DNA from: Paracoccus denitrificans
GTDB taxonomy: Bacteria; Pseudomonadota; Alphaproteobacteria; Rhodobacterales; Rhodobacteraceae
Length of the DNA: 64,000 nucleotides
NCBI RefSeq assembly: GCF_900100045.1
Contig: NZ_FNEA01000001.1
Location: forward strand, 168,089-232,088
Direction: 5' to 3'
Shown here piece after piece: positions 52,675 to 60,420 of this stretch; within the stretch, counting starts at the first letter, position 1, and each line of letters opens with the position of its first letter. The translations under genes and the position numbers were made by a program. The notes under the pieces were generated by a model, which ran no database searches, was not told the DNA's origin, and saw only the letters and a program-made list of their open reading frames with translations.

Positions 52675-53037
52675 TCAGGGATTCTGCCGGGGTCGCGGCG
52701 GCCGCAGCAGCGATTGAAGCGTATAGACCAGGATGGCTCCGCCCACGGCGCCCAGCACGGCCACGCCCAGAAGCACGATCACGTCGATCGGCCCGCCGAT
52801 GTCGCGCAGGCCGGAATGCGTCATCCGCTGGACGAAGATCACGGCCAGGATCGCGCCGAAAGGCATGGAAAGCTGGGCCCACAGGAATTTGCGCATCGAC
52901 ACCGCGCGGTCGCGGATCAGCACATAAAGATAGGCCAGCGTGACCAGTGCGGCGAGCGCGACCATGATCCAGAACAGGCCGCGCCCGAAAATCTCTTCGA
53001 AAACAGCGATCAGCGTGCCGAATGTCAACTCTTTCAT
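52675..53037 (-). CDS. Small membrane protein resembling DUF5368
   Basis: A 120-residue protein with three membrane helices (FWIMVALAALVTLAYLYVLI, FLWAQLSMPFGAILAVIFVQ, IVLLGVAVLGAVGGAILVY). It lies 13 bases after the flavoprotein gene and is co-oriented, so probably cotranscribed with it. I recall this as an uncharacterised rhodobacterial family that may anchor or accept electrons from the flavoprotein; that is an inference. Confidence 0.7.
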   Translation of the reverse strand: MKELTFGTLIAVFEEIFGRGLFWIMVALAALVTLAYLYVLIRDRAVSMRKFLWAQLSMPFGAILAVIFVQRMTHSGLRDIGGPIDVIVLLGVAVLGAVGGAILVYTLQSLLRPPRPRQNP

Positions 53038-53050
53038 GATGCTTCCCCTG

Positions 53051-54400
53051 TCAGGCCCGGCCGCGCAGCATGGCGTTGTAGGTGGCCTTCAGCGCCACTT
53101 CCTTCATCAGCCAGCTGATCCACAATTCCTCCAGCGGGGCGATGACGCCGGGGAACGAGGGCACCAGGTTGTTGTGATAGTCGAACTCGACCAGCATGGC
53201 CCGTCCGACGCGGGTGATCAGCGGGCAGGAGGTGTAGCCGTCATAGATCGCGGTCCCCTCGCGGCCCTCGATGGCGGCGACCAGATGGTCCTCGATCACC
53301 GGAACCTGCCATTTCACCGAGGCCGCGGTCTTGCCCTTGGGCACCCCCGCCACATCGCCGAGCGCGAAGATCTCGGGATAGCGCAGATGGCGCAGGGTCT
53401 TCATGTCGCATTCGACCCAGCCCTGGTCGGTCCATTTGTCGGCCCAGGAAAGGCCCGACTGCCGGATCACCGCGGGCGCGCGCTGCGGCGGGATGACGTG
53501 CAGGTAGTCATAGGGCATCTCGGCGGTGGACTTGACGAGTTCGCCCGTCGCCGGATCGGTGGCCGCAGTCTCGAACCGTGCCGTCTTGCGGCCGGGATCG
53601 ATGGATTTCAGCGTATGGCTGTAATGGGTGGCGACGCCGCGCTGCCCGAACAGCATTCGCACCTTTTCCGCGACGATCGGCACCGAGAACAGCGCCGTCT
53701 GCGGACAGGCGTAATGCATCTCATACCTGCCCCTGGCGCCGCTGCGGCTGGCGATGTCCTCGATCAGGAAGGTGTGCTTCAGCGGCGCGCCGGCGCATTT
53801 CATCTCGGTCTCGGGGCGGGTGAACAGGCCGATGCCGCCTTCCTCGGTGAATTTCCACGCCGCCTGCCAGGTCTTGGCCGCGTAATCCGGGCCGGCGTAA
53901 AGCGCACCGATCCCGTCCTTGCCCACCATGTCGAGCGAAAAGCCCTCGATCGCGTCGTGATCCAGCGCCAGCCCCGGCGCCACCACCAGGAAATCGTATT
54001 CGAGCTTCTGCCCGTTCTCGGTCGAGACGGACTTGCCCACCGGGTCGATGGCGACCGCGGCCTCGGCGACCAATGTCACGCCCGAGGGCAGCCATTCGCT
54101 GGTCCGCGAGACGACATAGCCGGTGGGTTTCAGGCCGGCCGCCACCAGCGACAACCCCGGCTGATAGTAATGCTGCGGCCTGGGATCGATCAGGATGATC
54201 TGCGCGCCGTCCAGCCGCTGGACGAGGCGGTTGACCAGCGCGGTGCCGCCGGCCCCGGCGCCGATGACGACGATGCGCGCCTTGGTCGCGATCCTGGCGG
54301 CCTGGGCCGCACGGGTTCCCAACCCCGCCGTGACCGCCCCGGCAAGCGCAAAGCCCAGCACGCCCCTGCGAGAGGGTCTGAATTCGTCTGATCCTGTCAT
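53051..54400 (-). CDS. Tat-exported sulfide:quinone oxidoreductase-like flavoprotein
   Basis: A 449-residue FAD protein of the SQR/FCSD family: Tat motif SRRGVLGFALA, FAD site VVIGAGAGGTALV, and three cysteines at positions expected for SQR, Cys202 (EMKCAGAPLKH), Cys232 (YACPQTALF) and Cys392 (YTSCPLITR). EIFALGDVAGVPKGK closes the FAD domain. Type I SQR has two cysteines carrying the persulfide chain plus one more near the FAD, so this could oxidise sulfide in the periplasm and reduce quinone. The Tat signal is unusual for a bacterial SQR. Confidence 0.78.
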   Translation of the reverse strand: MTGSDEFRPSRRGVLGFALAGAVTAGLGTRAAQAARIATKARIVVIGAGAGGTALVNRLVQRLDGAQIILIDPRPQHYYQPGLSLVAAGLKPTGYVVSRTSEWLPSGVTLVAEAAVAIDPVGKSVSTENGQKLEYDFLVVAPGLALDHDAIEGFSLDMVGKDGIGALYAGPDYAAKTWQAAWKFTEEGGIGLFTRPETEMKCAGAPLKHTFLIEDIASRSGARGRYEMHYACPQTALFSVPIVAEKVRMLFGQRGVATHYSHTLKSIDPGRKTARFETAATDPATGELVKSTAEMPYDYLHVIPPQRAPAVIRQSGLSWADKWTDQGWVECDMKTLRHLRYPEIFALGDVAGVPKGKTAASVKWQVPVIEDHLVAAIEGREGTAIYDGYTSCPLITRVGRAMLVEFDYHNNLVPSFPGVIAPLEELWISWLMKEVALKATYNAMLRGRA

Positions 54401-54583
54401 TCGGCCTCCTCCGTGACCTCATGTGCCCGGCCCTGGAACCTGGTTTCCGGCTTCTCGGCCACATGCGCTGACACCCGGCCCGGGCCTGCGACGGTCTTGG
54501 AACCAGCCGCGGCGTGCCGGGTGCATCAAGACGGTCGGGGCGGCGTTTCCCTGTTTCCCGAGTCAGGCGTTGGTTTCATGTAT

Positions 54584-54599
54584 ATTCGATATTATGAAT
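54584..54599. promoter_or_regulatory. Perfect ATTC-N8-GAAT operator-like site
   Basis: ATTCGATATTATGAAT, exactly the ATTC-N8-GAAT form known for R. capsulatus SqrR, sits in the 367-base divergent gap between the SQR-like gene (minus, start 54400) and the NCS2 permease (plus, start 54768). It is 184 bases from the SQR-like ATG. The flanking TGTATATTC and GAATGTC extend the similarity to the cytochrome c' site. Nothing else is evident in 54401-54767. Confidence 0.62.
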
Positions 54600-54767
54600 G
54601 TCTCAACATATCTGAAAGGCCGTGCTTCGCCTGCGTGGCACTTGGTCGCAGCCGGCGGATGCGGCTCTGCCCCGGGGCAGGCCGGTTGCGCCATCGCGCG
54701 TTGCCACTGGCATTTTTCCGCAAAGCCGCCCAAAAGCCTGTCCACGCAACCGAATCCGAGAGACGTG

Positions 54768-56045
54768 ATGGGCTATTTTCCTGACTGGCGCCCCGCCGCG
54801 GGCGCCACGGTGCTACCCGATGAAAAGCTGCCGCTGACCCAGGCGGTGCCGATGAGCCTGCAGCACCTGCTGGCGATGTCCGGTTCGACCATCCTGGCGC
54901 CGCTGATCATGGGGTTCGATCCCAATGTCGCGGTGTTCTTTTCCGGCATCGGCACGCTGCTGTTCTTTGCCGTGACCGGCGGGCGGGTGCCCAGCTATCT
55001 CGGCTCGTCCTTCGCCTTCATCGCTGTCATCATGGCGGCGACCGGCTTTGCCGGCGGCGGGCCGAACCCCAATATCGCCGTGGCGCTTGGCGGCATCATC
55101 GCCGCCGGCCTGATCTATGCGCTGATCGGACTGGTCGTCATGGCCATCGGCACGGGCTGGGTCGAAAGGCTGATGCCGCCGGCGGTGACCGGGGCGATCG
55201 GCATGTCCATCGGACTGAACCTCGCCCCGGTGGCGGTCAAGCAGCTTGCCGGCAGCCATGCCCATCTGAGCATCGCCCTGGCGACCGTGCTGTGCATGGC
55301 GCTGGTCTCGGTCTATGGCCGGCAGGCAACGCGCCGGATCGCGGTGCTGATCGCGCTGCTGTTCGGCTATGCGCTGGTGCTGATCCTCGGCAACGGGCTG
55401 GGGCTGGTGCCGGGGATCGAGTTCGCCGCCGTCGCTGCCGCGCCCTGGTTCGGCGTGCCGAACTTCGTCACGCCGCGATTCGAATGGTCGGCCATCACCC
55501 TGATCGCCCCCGTCGCCATCGTGCTGGTGGCCGAGAACCTGGGCCATATCAAAGCCCTGGGCGCGATCACCGGGCAGAGCATGGACCGCTATATCGGCCG
55601 GGGATTCCTGGGCGACGGCCTGGCAACCATGCTGGCCGGGACGGGCGGCGGCACGGGCGTCACCACCTATGCCGAGAATATCGGCGTCATGGCCATGACC
55701 CGGGTCTATTCGACGCTGATCTTCCCGATGGCCGCCGCCATCGCGATCTTCCTGGGCCTGTCGCCGAAATTCGGCGCCATCCTGCAAACCATCCCGGCGC
55801 CGGTGCTGGCGGGGCTTGCGGTGTCGGTCTTCGGCCTGATCGCCTCGGCCATGGCGCGGATCTGGGTGGACAACAAGGTCGATTTCTCGGACCCGCGCAA
55901 CCTGTTCACCGTGGGGGTGGCGCTGATCCTTGGCGCCGGCGATTTCACCGTCACCATCGGCAGCTTCGCGCTGGGGGGCATCGGCACCTCGACCTTTGCG
56001 GCCTTGCTGCTGTATCAACTGCTGGGGATCGGCCGGCGACAGTGA
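54768..56045 (+). CDS. NCS2 uracil/xanthine permease
   Basis: A 425-residue polytopic membrane protein of the nucleobase-ascorbate transporter family: [20 protein letters not shown] near the N-terminus, [10 protein letters not shown], the substrate-binding [15 protein letters not shown] and the signature [30 protein letters not shown] block. UraA/RutG type; substrate uracil, thymine or xanthine. The ATG 54768 follows GAGAGACGTG; upstream open frame has no support. Confidence 0.87.
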   Translation: MGYFPDWRPAAGATVLPDEKLPLTQAVPMSLQHLLAMSGSTILAPLIMGFDPNVAVFFSGIGTLLFFAVTGGRVPSYLGSSFAFIAVIMAATGFAGGGPNPNIAVALGGIIAAGLIYALIGLVVMAIGTGWVERLMPPAVTGAIGMSIGLNLAPVAVKQLAGSHAHLSIALATVLCMALVSVYGRQATRRIAVLIALLFGYALVLILGNGLGLVPGIEFAAVAAAPWFGVPNFVTPRFEWSAITLIAPVAIVLVAENLGHIKALGAITGQSMDRYIGRGFLGDGLATMLAGTGGGTGVTTYAENIGVMAMTRVYSTLIFPMAAAIAIFLGLSPKFGAILQTIPAPVLAGLAVSVFGLIASAMARIWVDNKVDFSDPRNLFTVGVALILGAGDFTVTIGSFALGGIGTSTFAALLLYQLLGIGRRQ

Positions 56046-56154
56046 CGCCTTGCGGCCGGCTCGGAAAGTCTTGATCCCCGGGCCGGCGCTGCGCTATTGC
56101 GTGCCGGGCCAATCCCATTATGACTGGCAGCGCCATTCAGCCGGGGGACGCCAG

Positions 56155-56835
56155 ATGCGCATGCGCGACACTTTCATCAAGCCCATGCACCGCGAGGGCA
56201 TCCGCTTCGTGGCGATCTTCGCCGCCGTGACGCTGGTGCTGTTCCTGATCTGGGAGCCGCTGGGCTGGATCGGGGTCGGCCTGACCGTCTGGTGCTATTA
56301 CTTCTTTCGCGACCCCGAGCGGGTGACGCCCGCGCGCCCCGGGCTGATCGTCAGCCCCGCGGATGGCGTGGTCTCGCTGATCGAGCCGGCGGTGCCGCCG
56401 GCCGAACTGGGCATGGCCGACGCGCCCCTGACCCGGGTCAGCGTGTTCATGAGCGTGTTCAACTGCCATGTGAACCGCAGCCCTATCGCCGGCGAGGTGG
56501 TTTCGGTCGCCTATCGGCCGGGCAAGTTCTTCAACGCCTCGCTGGACAAGGCCAGCGTGGACAATGAACGCAACGGGCTGCGCATCCGCATGGATGACGG
56601 GCGCGACCTGGCGGTGGTGCAGATCGCCGGCCTCGTGGCCCGCCGGATCGTCTGTTTCGTGAAGCCCGGCGACCGGCTGCGCACGGGCGAACGGTTCGGC
56701 CTGATCCGCTTCGGCTCGCGGCTGGACGTCTACCTGCCGCCGGGCGTGGTGCCGCTGGTCGAGATCGGCCAGACCATGGTCGCGGGCGAGACGGTGATCG
56801 CCGAACTGGCGCAGGCCGGGCAGGCGGAGGCGTGA
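56155..56835 (+). CDS. psd: Phosphatidylserine decarboxylase, PSD-A type
   Basis: A 226-residue proenzyme, shorter than E. coli Psd and of the archaeal/alphaproteobacterial form. Landmarks: one N-terminal membrane segment ([18 protein letters not shown]), [25 protein letters not shown] and the autocleavage motif FGSR, where Ser becomes the pyruvoyl group. It makes phosphatidylethanolamine at the inner membrane. GGGGGA precedes the ATG. The pssA gene starts in its stop region. Confidence 0.93.
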   Translation: MRMRDTFIKPMHREGIRFVAIFAAVTLVLFLIWEPLGWIGVGLTVWCYYFFRDPERVTPARPGLIVSPADGVVSLIEPAVPPAELGMADAPLTRVSVFMSVFNCHVNRSPIAGEVVSVAYRPGKFFNASLDKASVDNERNGLRIRMDDGRDLAVVQIAGLVARRIVCFVKPGDRLRTGERFGLIRFGSRLDVYLPPGVVPLVEIGQTMVAGETVIAELAQAGQAEA

Positions 56836-57578
56836 TGGATCAACCCACCGGCCCCCAGACCGAATTTTCGCTGGTCCAGCTTTTGCCCAACATGCTGACC
56901 ATCGTCGCGGTCTGCGCCGGCCTGACCGCCATCCGCTTCGGCGTGCAGGGCGACTACATGCCCGCGGTGCTGCTGATCATCGCCGCCGGCATCCTCGACG
57001 GCATCGACGGGCGCATCGCGCGGCTGCTGGGCTCATCCAGCAAGATGGGGGCCGAGCTGGATTCGCTGGCCGATTTCCTGAATTTCGGCGTCGCCCCGCC
57101 GCTGATCCTGTATTTCTGGGCGCTGAGGGATTTTCGCGGCCTGGGCTGGATCTGCGTGCTGGTCTTTGCCGTCTGCTGCGTGATCCGGCTGGCGCGCTTC
57201 AACGTGTCCAGCAAGTCCGAGGAGGCGCAACGCGACTGCGCCTATTTCGAGGGCATCCCCTCGCCCGCCGGGGCGCTTCTGGTGATGCTGCCGATGTATC
57301 TGTCCTTTGCCTTCGCCGACCGGCCGGTGCTGCCGCAGATCGTCATCTGCCTGCACATGATCCTGGTCGGGCTGCTGCTCATCAGCCGCCTCCCGACCTG
57401 GTCCTTCAAGACCACCAGGATATCGCGCGAGAACGTCAAGTTCTTCCTTGTCGGCGTCGCCTTCGTCGGGGCGGCGCTGCTGACTTTCGCCTGGGTGACG
57501 CTGATCGCGCTTTGCCTTGGCTATGTCGCCATGGTCATCTGGGCCTGGATCGACCGGGAACGTCCCTCAAGCCGATAA
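56835..57578 (+). CDS. pssA: CDP-diacylglycerol-serine O-phosphatidyltransferase
   Basis: A 247-residue membrane protein with the CDP-alcohol phosphotransferase signature DGIDGRIARLLGSSSKMGAE then DSLADF. Six to eight helices. It attaches serine to CDP-diacylglycerol, supplying the substrate for psd. ATG 56835 overlaps the psd stop (TGATG); a GTG at 56832 is possible. GGAGG is 5 bases upstream of the ATG. Confidence 0.93.
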   Translation: MDQPTGPQTEFSLVQLLPNMLTIVAVCAGLTAIRFGVQGDYMPAVLLIIAAGILDGIDGRIARLLGSSSKMGAELDSLADFLNFGVAPPLILYFWALRDFRGLGWICVLVFAVCCVIRLARFNVSSKSEEAQRDCAYFEGIPSPAGALLVMLPMYLSFAFADRPVLPQIVICLHMILVGLLLISRLPTWSFKTTRISRENVKFFLVGVAFVGAALLTFAWVTLIALCLGYVAMVIWAWIDRERPSSR

Positions 57579-57587
57579 GGAACGGCC

Positions 57588-58208
57588 ATGGATATCGAAG
57601 CCATCCAATCCTCCTATTCCCGCTGGGCACCGATCTACGACCGGACCTTCGGGGCAGCGACCAGCATCGGCCGGCGACGGGCGGTGGACCATATCAACCG
57701 CCGCGGCGGCACCGTGCTGGAGGTCGGCGTCGGCACCGGGCTGTCGCTGGAGCATTACGGCCCGCAGATGCAGGTCACCGGCATCGATTTCAGCCAGGAC
57801 ATGCTGGACAAGGCCATCGCCAAGGTGCAGCGCCTGGGCCTGAAGCAGGTGCATGAGCTGCGGCAGATGGATGCGCGGGCACTGGATTTCCCGGACGACC
57901 ATTTCGACACGGTGACGGCGATGCATGTGCTGTCGGTGGTGCCCGAACCCGAGCGGGTGATGGCCGAGATCGCCCGGGTCTGCAAGCCTGGCGGCAAGGT
58001 CGTCATCACCAACCATTTCGCGCGCGAGAGCGGCGCGATGGCGGCGGTGGAGCGGGTTTTCGCGCCCCTGGCCAACACCATCGGCTGGCATTCCGATTTC
58101 CGCATCGACCGGGTGCTGGGGCAGGAATCGCTGGTGCTAGAGGAACGCCGGACCCTGCCGCCGCTGGGGATGATGACCTTCCTGGTGCTGGGCAAGGTCG
58201 CGGGCTGA
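57588..58208 (+). CDS. pmtA: Phosphatidylethanolamine N-methyltransferase, PmtA type
   Basis: A 206-residue AdoMet-dependent methyltransferase with VLEVGVGTGLSLEHY (motif I), VTGIDFSQDML and FDTVTAMHVLSVVPEPERVM. The size and YSRWAPIYDRTFG start are those of rhodobacterial PmtA, which methylates phosphatidylethanolamine three times to phosphatidylcholine. AAGGA lies before the ATG. Right after pssA, it completes a phospholipid synthesis operon. Confidence 0.9.
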   Translation: MDIEAIQSSYSRWAPIYDRTFGAATSIGRRRAVDHINRRGGTVLEVGVGTGLSLEHYGPQMQVTGIDFSQDMLDKAIAKVQRLGLKQVHELRQMDARALDFPDDHFDTVTAMHVLSVVPEPERVMAEIARVCKPGGKVVITNHFARESGAMAAVERVFAPLANTIGWHSDFRIDRVLGQESLVLEERRTLPPLGMMTFLVLGKVAG

Positions 58209-58290
58209 GGCGGGGCACGTGTCCTTCGCTTTTCCGGCACCGGGCATCGCGGGGGTTCCTGTCGCCTGCCGGGGCGGTTATCTGCGGGGC

Positions 58291-58674
58291 ATGACCGTTC
58301 AGGACGAGATTTTCGACCGGCTGGCCCGCTCTGCCTTTCGCAGCCGCTTTCGCCTTGGCCCGAAAGAACGCGCCTATGCCGATGCCAAGGGGCGCGAAAC
58401 GATTGCCGCCCATGCACGCGATTTCATCGCCGCGCGGCTGGCGCCGGCCGAGTTGCCGAACGACGGCCGGCAAACCCCGATGCGCGGCCATCCGGTCTTT
58501 CTCGCCCAGCACGCCACTGCCTGTTGCTGCCGCTCTTGTCTGCAAAAATGGCATCGCATCCCGAAGGGCCGGATGCTGAGCGCCGAGGAACAGGCCTGGA
58601 TCGCCGACCTGCTGATGCGCTGGATCGACCGCGAGATGGGCTTGCCTTCGCCCCCGGGAGGGGGCGTGGAATGA
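58291..58674 (+). CDS. DUF4186 family protein
   Basis: A 127-residue protein with the conserved block HATACCCRSCLQKWHRIPKG, a cysteine-rich motif (CCC...C...H) suggesting metal binding, followed by SAEEQAWIADLLMRWI. The family is uncharacterised. ATG 58291 chosen over GTG 58219 for its better position. Its stop overlaps the ATG of the following deacylase remnant. Confidence 0.78.
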   Translation: MTVQDEIFDRLARSAFRSRFRLGPKERAYADAKGRETIAAHARDFIAARLAPAELPNDGRQTPMRGHPVFLAQHATACCCRSCLQKWHRIPKGRMLSAEEQAWIADLLMRWIDREMGLPSPPGGGVE

Positions 58675-59133
58675 GCGGCGCGACGCCGGCCACGCAATTC
58701 CTGCGCCGGGCGCAAGTGGCCTTTCGGCCCGTGGAATACCGCTATGATCCGGGGTCCGAGCGGGTCGCATTGCAGGCGGCCGAGGCGATCGGCCTGCCGC
58801 CCGGACAACTGCTCAAGACGCTGATGGTGGAGGTGGACGGGCGTCCCGCCTGTGCGGTCCTTCCCGGCGACCGCAGCCTGTCGATGAAGCGCGTCGCGGC
58901 CGCCTTCGGCGGCGATGATGCCTGCCGACAAGGCGCAGCGGCTGACCGGCTATCATACCGGCGGCATCAGCCCTTTCGGCCAGCGCCGCACAGTGCCGGT
59001 GATCTTCGAGGCCGAGGCCATGGAGTTCGGCGAGGTCGCGATCAACGGCGGCCGGCGCGGGCTGTTGCTGCTGCTGTCGCCGCGCGATGCGGTGGCCGCG
59101 CTTGGCGCACGGGCCGAGGCACTGTCGGCCTAG
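58671..59133 (+). pseudogene. ybaK: YbaK/EbsC Cys-tRNA(Pro) deacylase, frameshifted
   Basis: The first frame (from ATG 58671) encodes the N-terminal part (TPATQFLRRAQVAFRPVEYR, LLKTLMVEVDGRPACAVLPG, SMKRVAAAFGG), and the second frame from about 58915 gives the rest (MMPADKAQRLTGYHTGGISP, FGQRRTVPVIFEAEA, GRRGLLLLLSP), continuous with the family pattern. Homologues have a few residues (typically K-x-AE) between AAFGG and MMPADKAQR; here they are missing with a +1 shift, consistent with loss of about 11 bases. So it is a pseudogene or a sequencing error. Confidence 0.75.
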
Positions 59134-59220
59134 GCGGTTGCTGGGGACTGTGCGGTTTGGCCTTGCGCCGTGGCGGGTCCGGGCAGAAATCGGTTCCAGC
59201 GAATCGGAGTTTATGTTAAT

Positions 59221-59230
59221 TGATTAATCA
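59221..59230. repeat. Self-complementary decamer in convergent gap
   Basis: TGATTAATCA is fully palindromic, embedded in an AT-rich stretch (59214-59236) within the 174-base gap between the deacylase remnant and the exporter permease, which converge. Operator-like, but no promoter of a known gene lies here. Confidence 0.3.
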
Positions 59231-59307
59231 GTCAAGTTGTGGTGGTTCGACGTGTTATTGACTGCCGGGCCTCCGGGTCCGGCCTCTCTTTGGCGGCCGC
59301 CCGCAAC

Positions 59308-60420
59308 TCAGGCCAGGAAGCGGCGGAATTGCCGCAGTGCCAGCCAGAACAGCACGCAGCCGATGACGGCCAGCGCCAGAAGCTGCGGCCAGACCACGCC
59401 CAGCCCCGCGCCCCGGAACAGGATGCCTTGCGACAGGATGACGAAATGGGTGTTGGGCGCCAGCGACATCAGCGCCTGGATGATGTCGGGCATGCTTTCG
59501 CGCGAGGTCATGCCGCCGGAGAGCACCTGCAAGGGAAACAGCACCAGCATCAACAGCAGCCCGAATTGCGGCATCGACCCGGCCATGGTGGCCAGGAAGA
59601 TGCCCATCGAGGTGGTTGCGAACAGCATCAGCGCCGCCGCCGCGATGAACAGCGGCACCGATCCCGCCACCGGCACCTGCAAGGCCATCTGCACGACCAC
59701 CGTGATCGCAAAGCTTGACGCCAGCAGCACCACAAGCCCCATGGACCAGATCTTGGACAGCATGATCTCGGCCGCGGTCACCGGCATGACCAGCAGATGC
59801 TCGACCGTGCCATGCTCCTTTTCGCGGATCAACGCCGCGCCGGTCAGGATGATCGACAGCATGGTGACGGCATCGATGACGCTGTTGATCGCGCCGAACC
59901 AGCCCGCGTCCAGCGAGGGATTGTAGCGCGCCCGCAGCGCCAGTTCGACGGGCAGGGCGGTTTCCTCGCGATGTCCGGCCAGGAACTCCGAGACCTCGGC
60001 CGTCACGATCTGCTGGACATAGCCGCTGCCGGTAAACGCCTGGCTCATCCGGGTGGCATCGACGTTCAGCTGGATCGCGGGATGGCGGCCGGCCAATAGG
60101 TCGCGCTGGAAATCGGGCGGAATGTCCAGCGCGAACGTATCCAGCCCCTCGTCCATGCGCCGGTCCATCTGGGTGGTGGTGATCAGCCGCGGCGTGCCGA
60201 AATAGGGCGGGGTAAAGGCCGAAACGATGCGTTCGGAAAGCGCCGAGCGGTCCTCGTCCACGACGGCGATGGCAGCGTTGGACAGGCTTTCCGGCATCGC
60301 CTTCGACTCGGTATAGATCGACAACGAGAAGGCATAGACGATCAAGAGCAGCATCGCCGGGTCGCGCCACAGCCCGCGCAGTTCCTTGATGCCCAGGTTC
60401 CAGACGTTGCGCAGCCTCAT
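59308..60420 (-). CDS. yhhJ: ABC-2 type permease, YhhJ-like
   Basis: A 370-residue membrane protein of the ABC-2/YhhJ family: one N-terminal helix, large extracytoplasmic domain, then five helices including [20 protein letters not shown], the conserved ABC-2 loop. Last gene of a yhiI-rbbA-yhhJ-type operon, overlapped by the rbbA stop. It may pair with the RbbA membrane domain to export an unknown compound. Confidence 0.87.
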   Translation of the reverse strand: MRLRNVWNLGIKELRGLWRDPAMLLLIVYAFSLSIYTESKAMPESLSNAAIAVVDEDRSALSERIVSAFTPPYFGTPRLITTTQMDRRMDEGLDTFALDIPPDFQRDLLAGRHPAIQLNVDATRMSQAFTGSGYVQQIVTAEVSEFLAGHREETALPVELALRARYNPSLDAGWFGAINSVIDAVTMLSIILTGAALIREKEHGTVEHLLVMPVTAAEIMLSKIWSMGLVVLLASSFAITVVVQMALQVPVAGSVPLFIAAAALMLFATTSMGIFLATMAGSMPQFGLLLMLVLFPLQVLSGGMTSRESMPDIIQALMSLAPNTHFVILSQGILFRGAGLGVVWPQLLALAVIGCVLFWLALRQFRRFLA

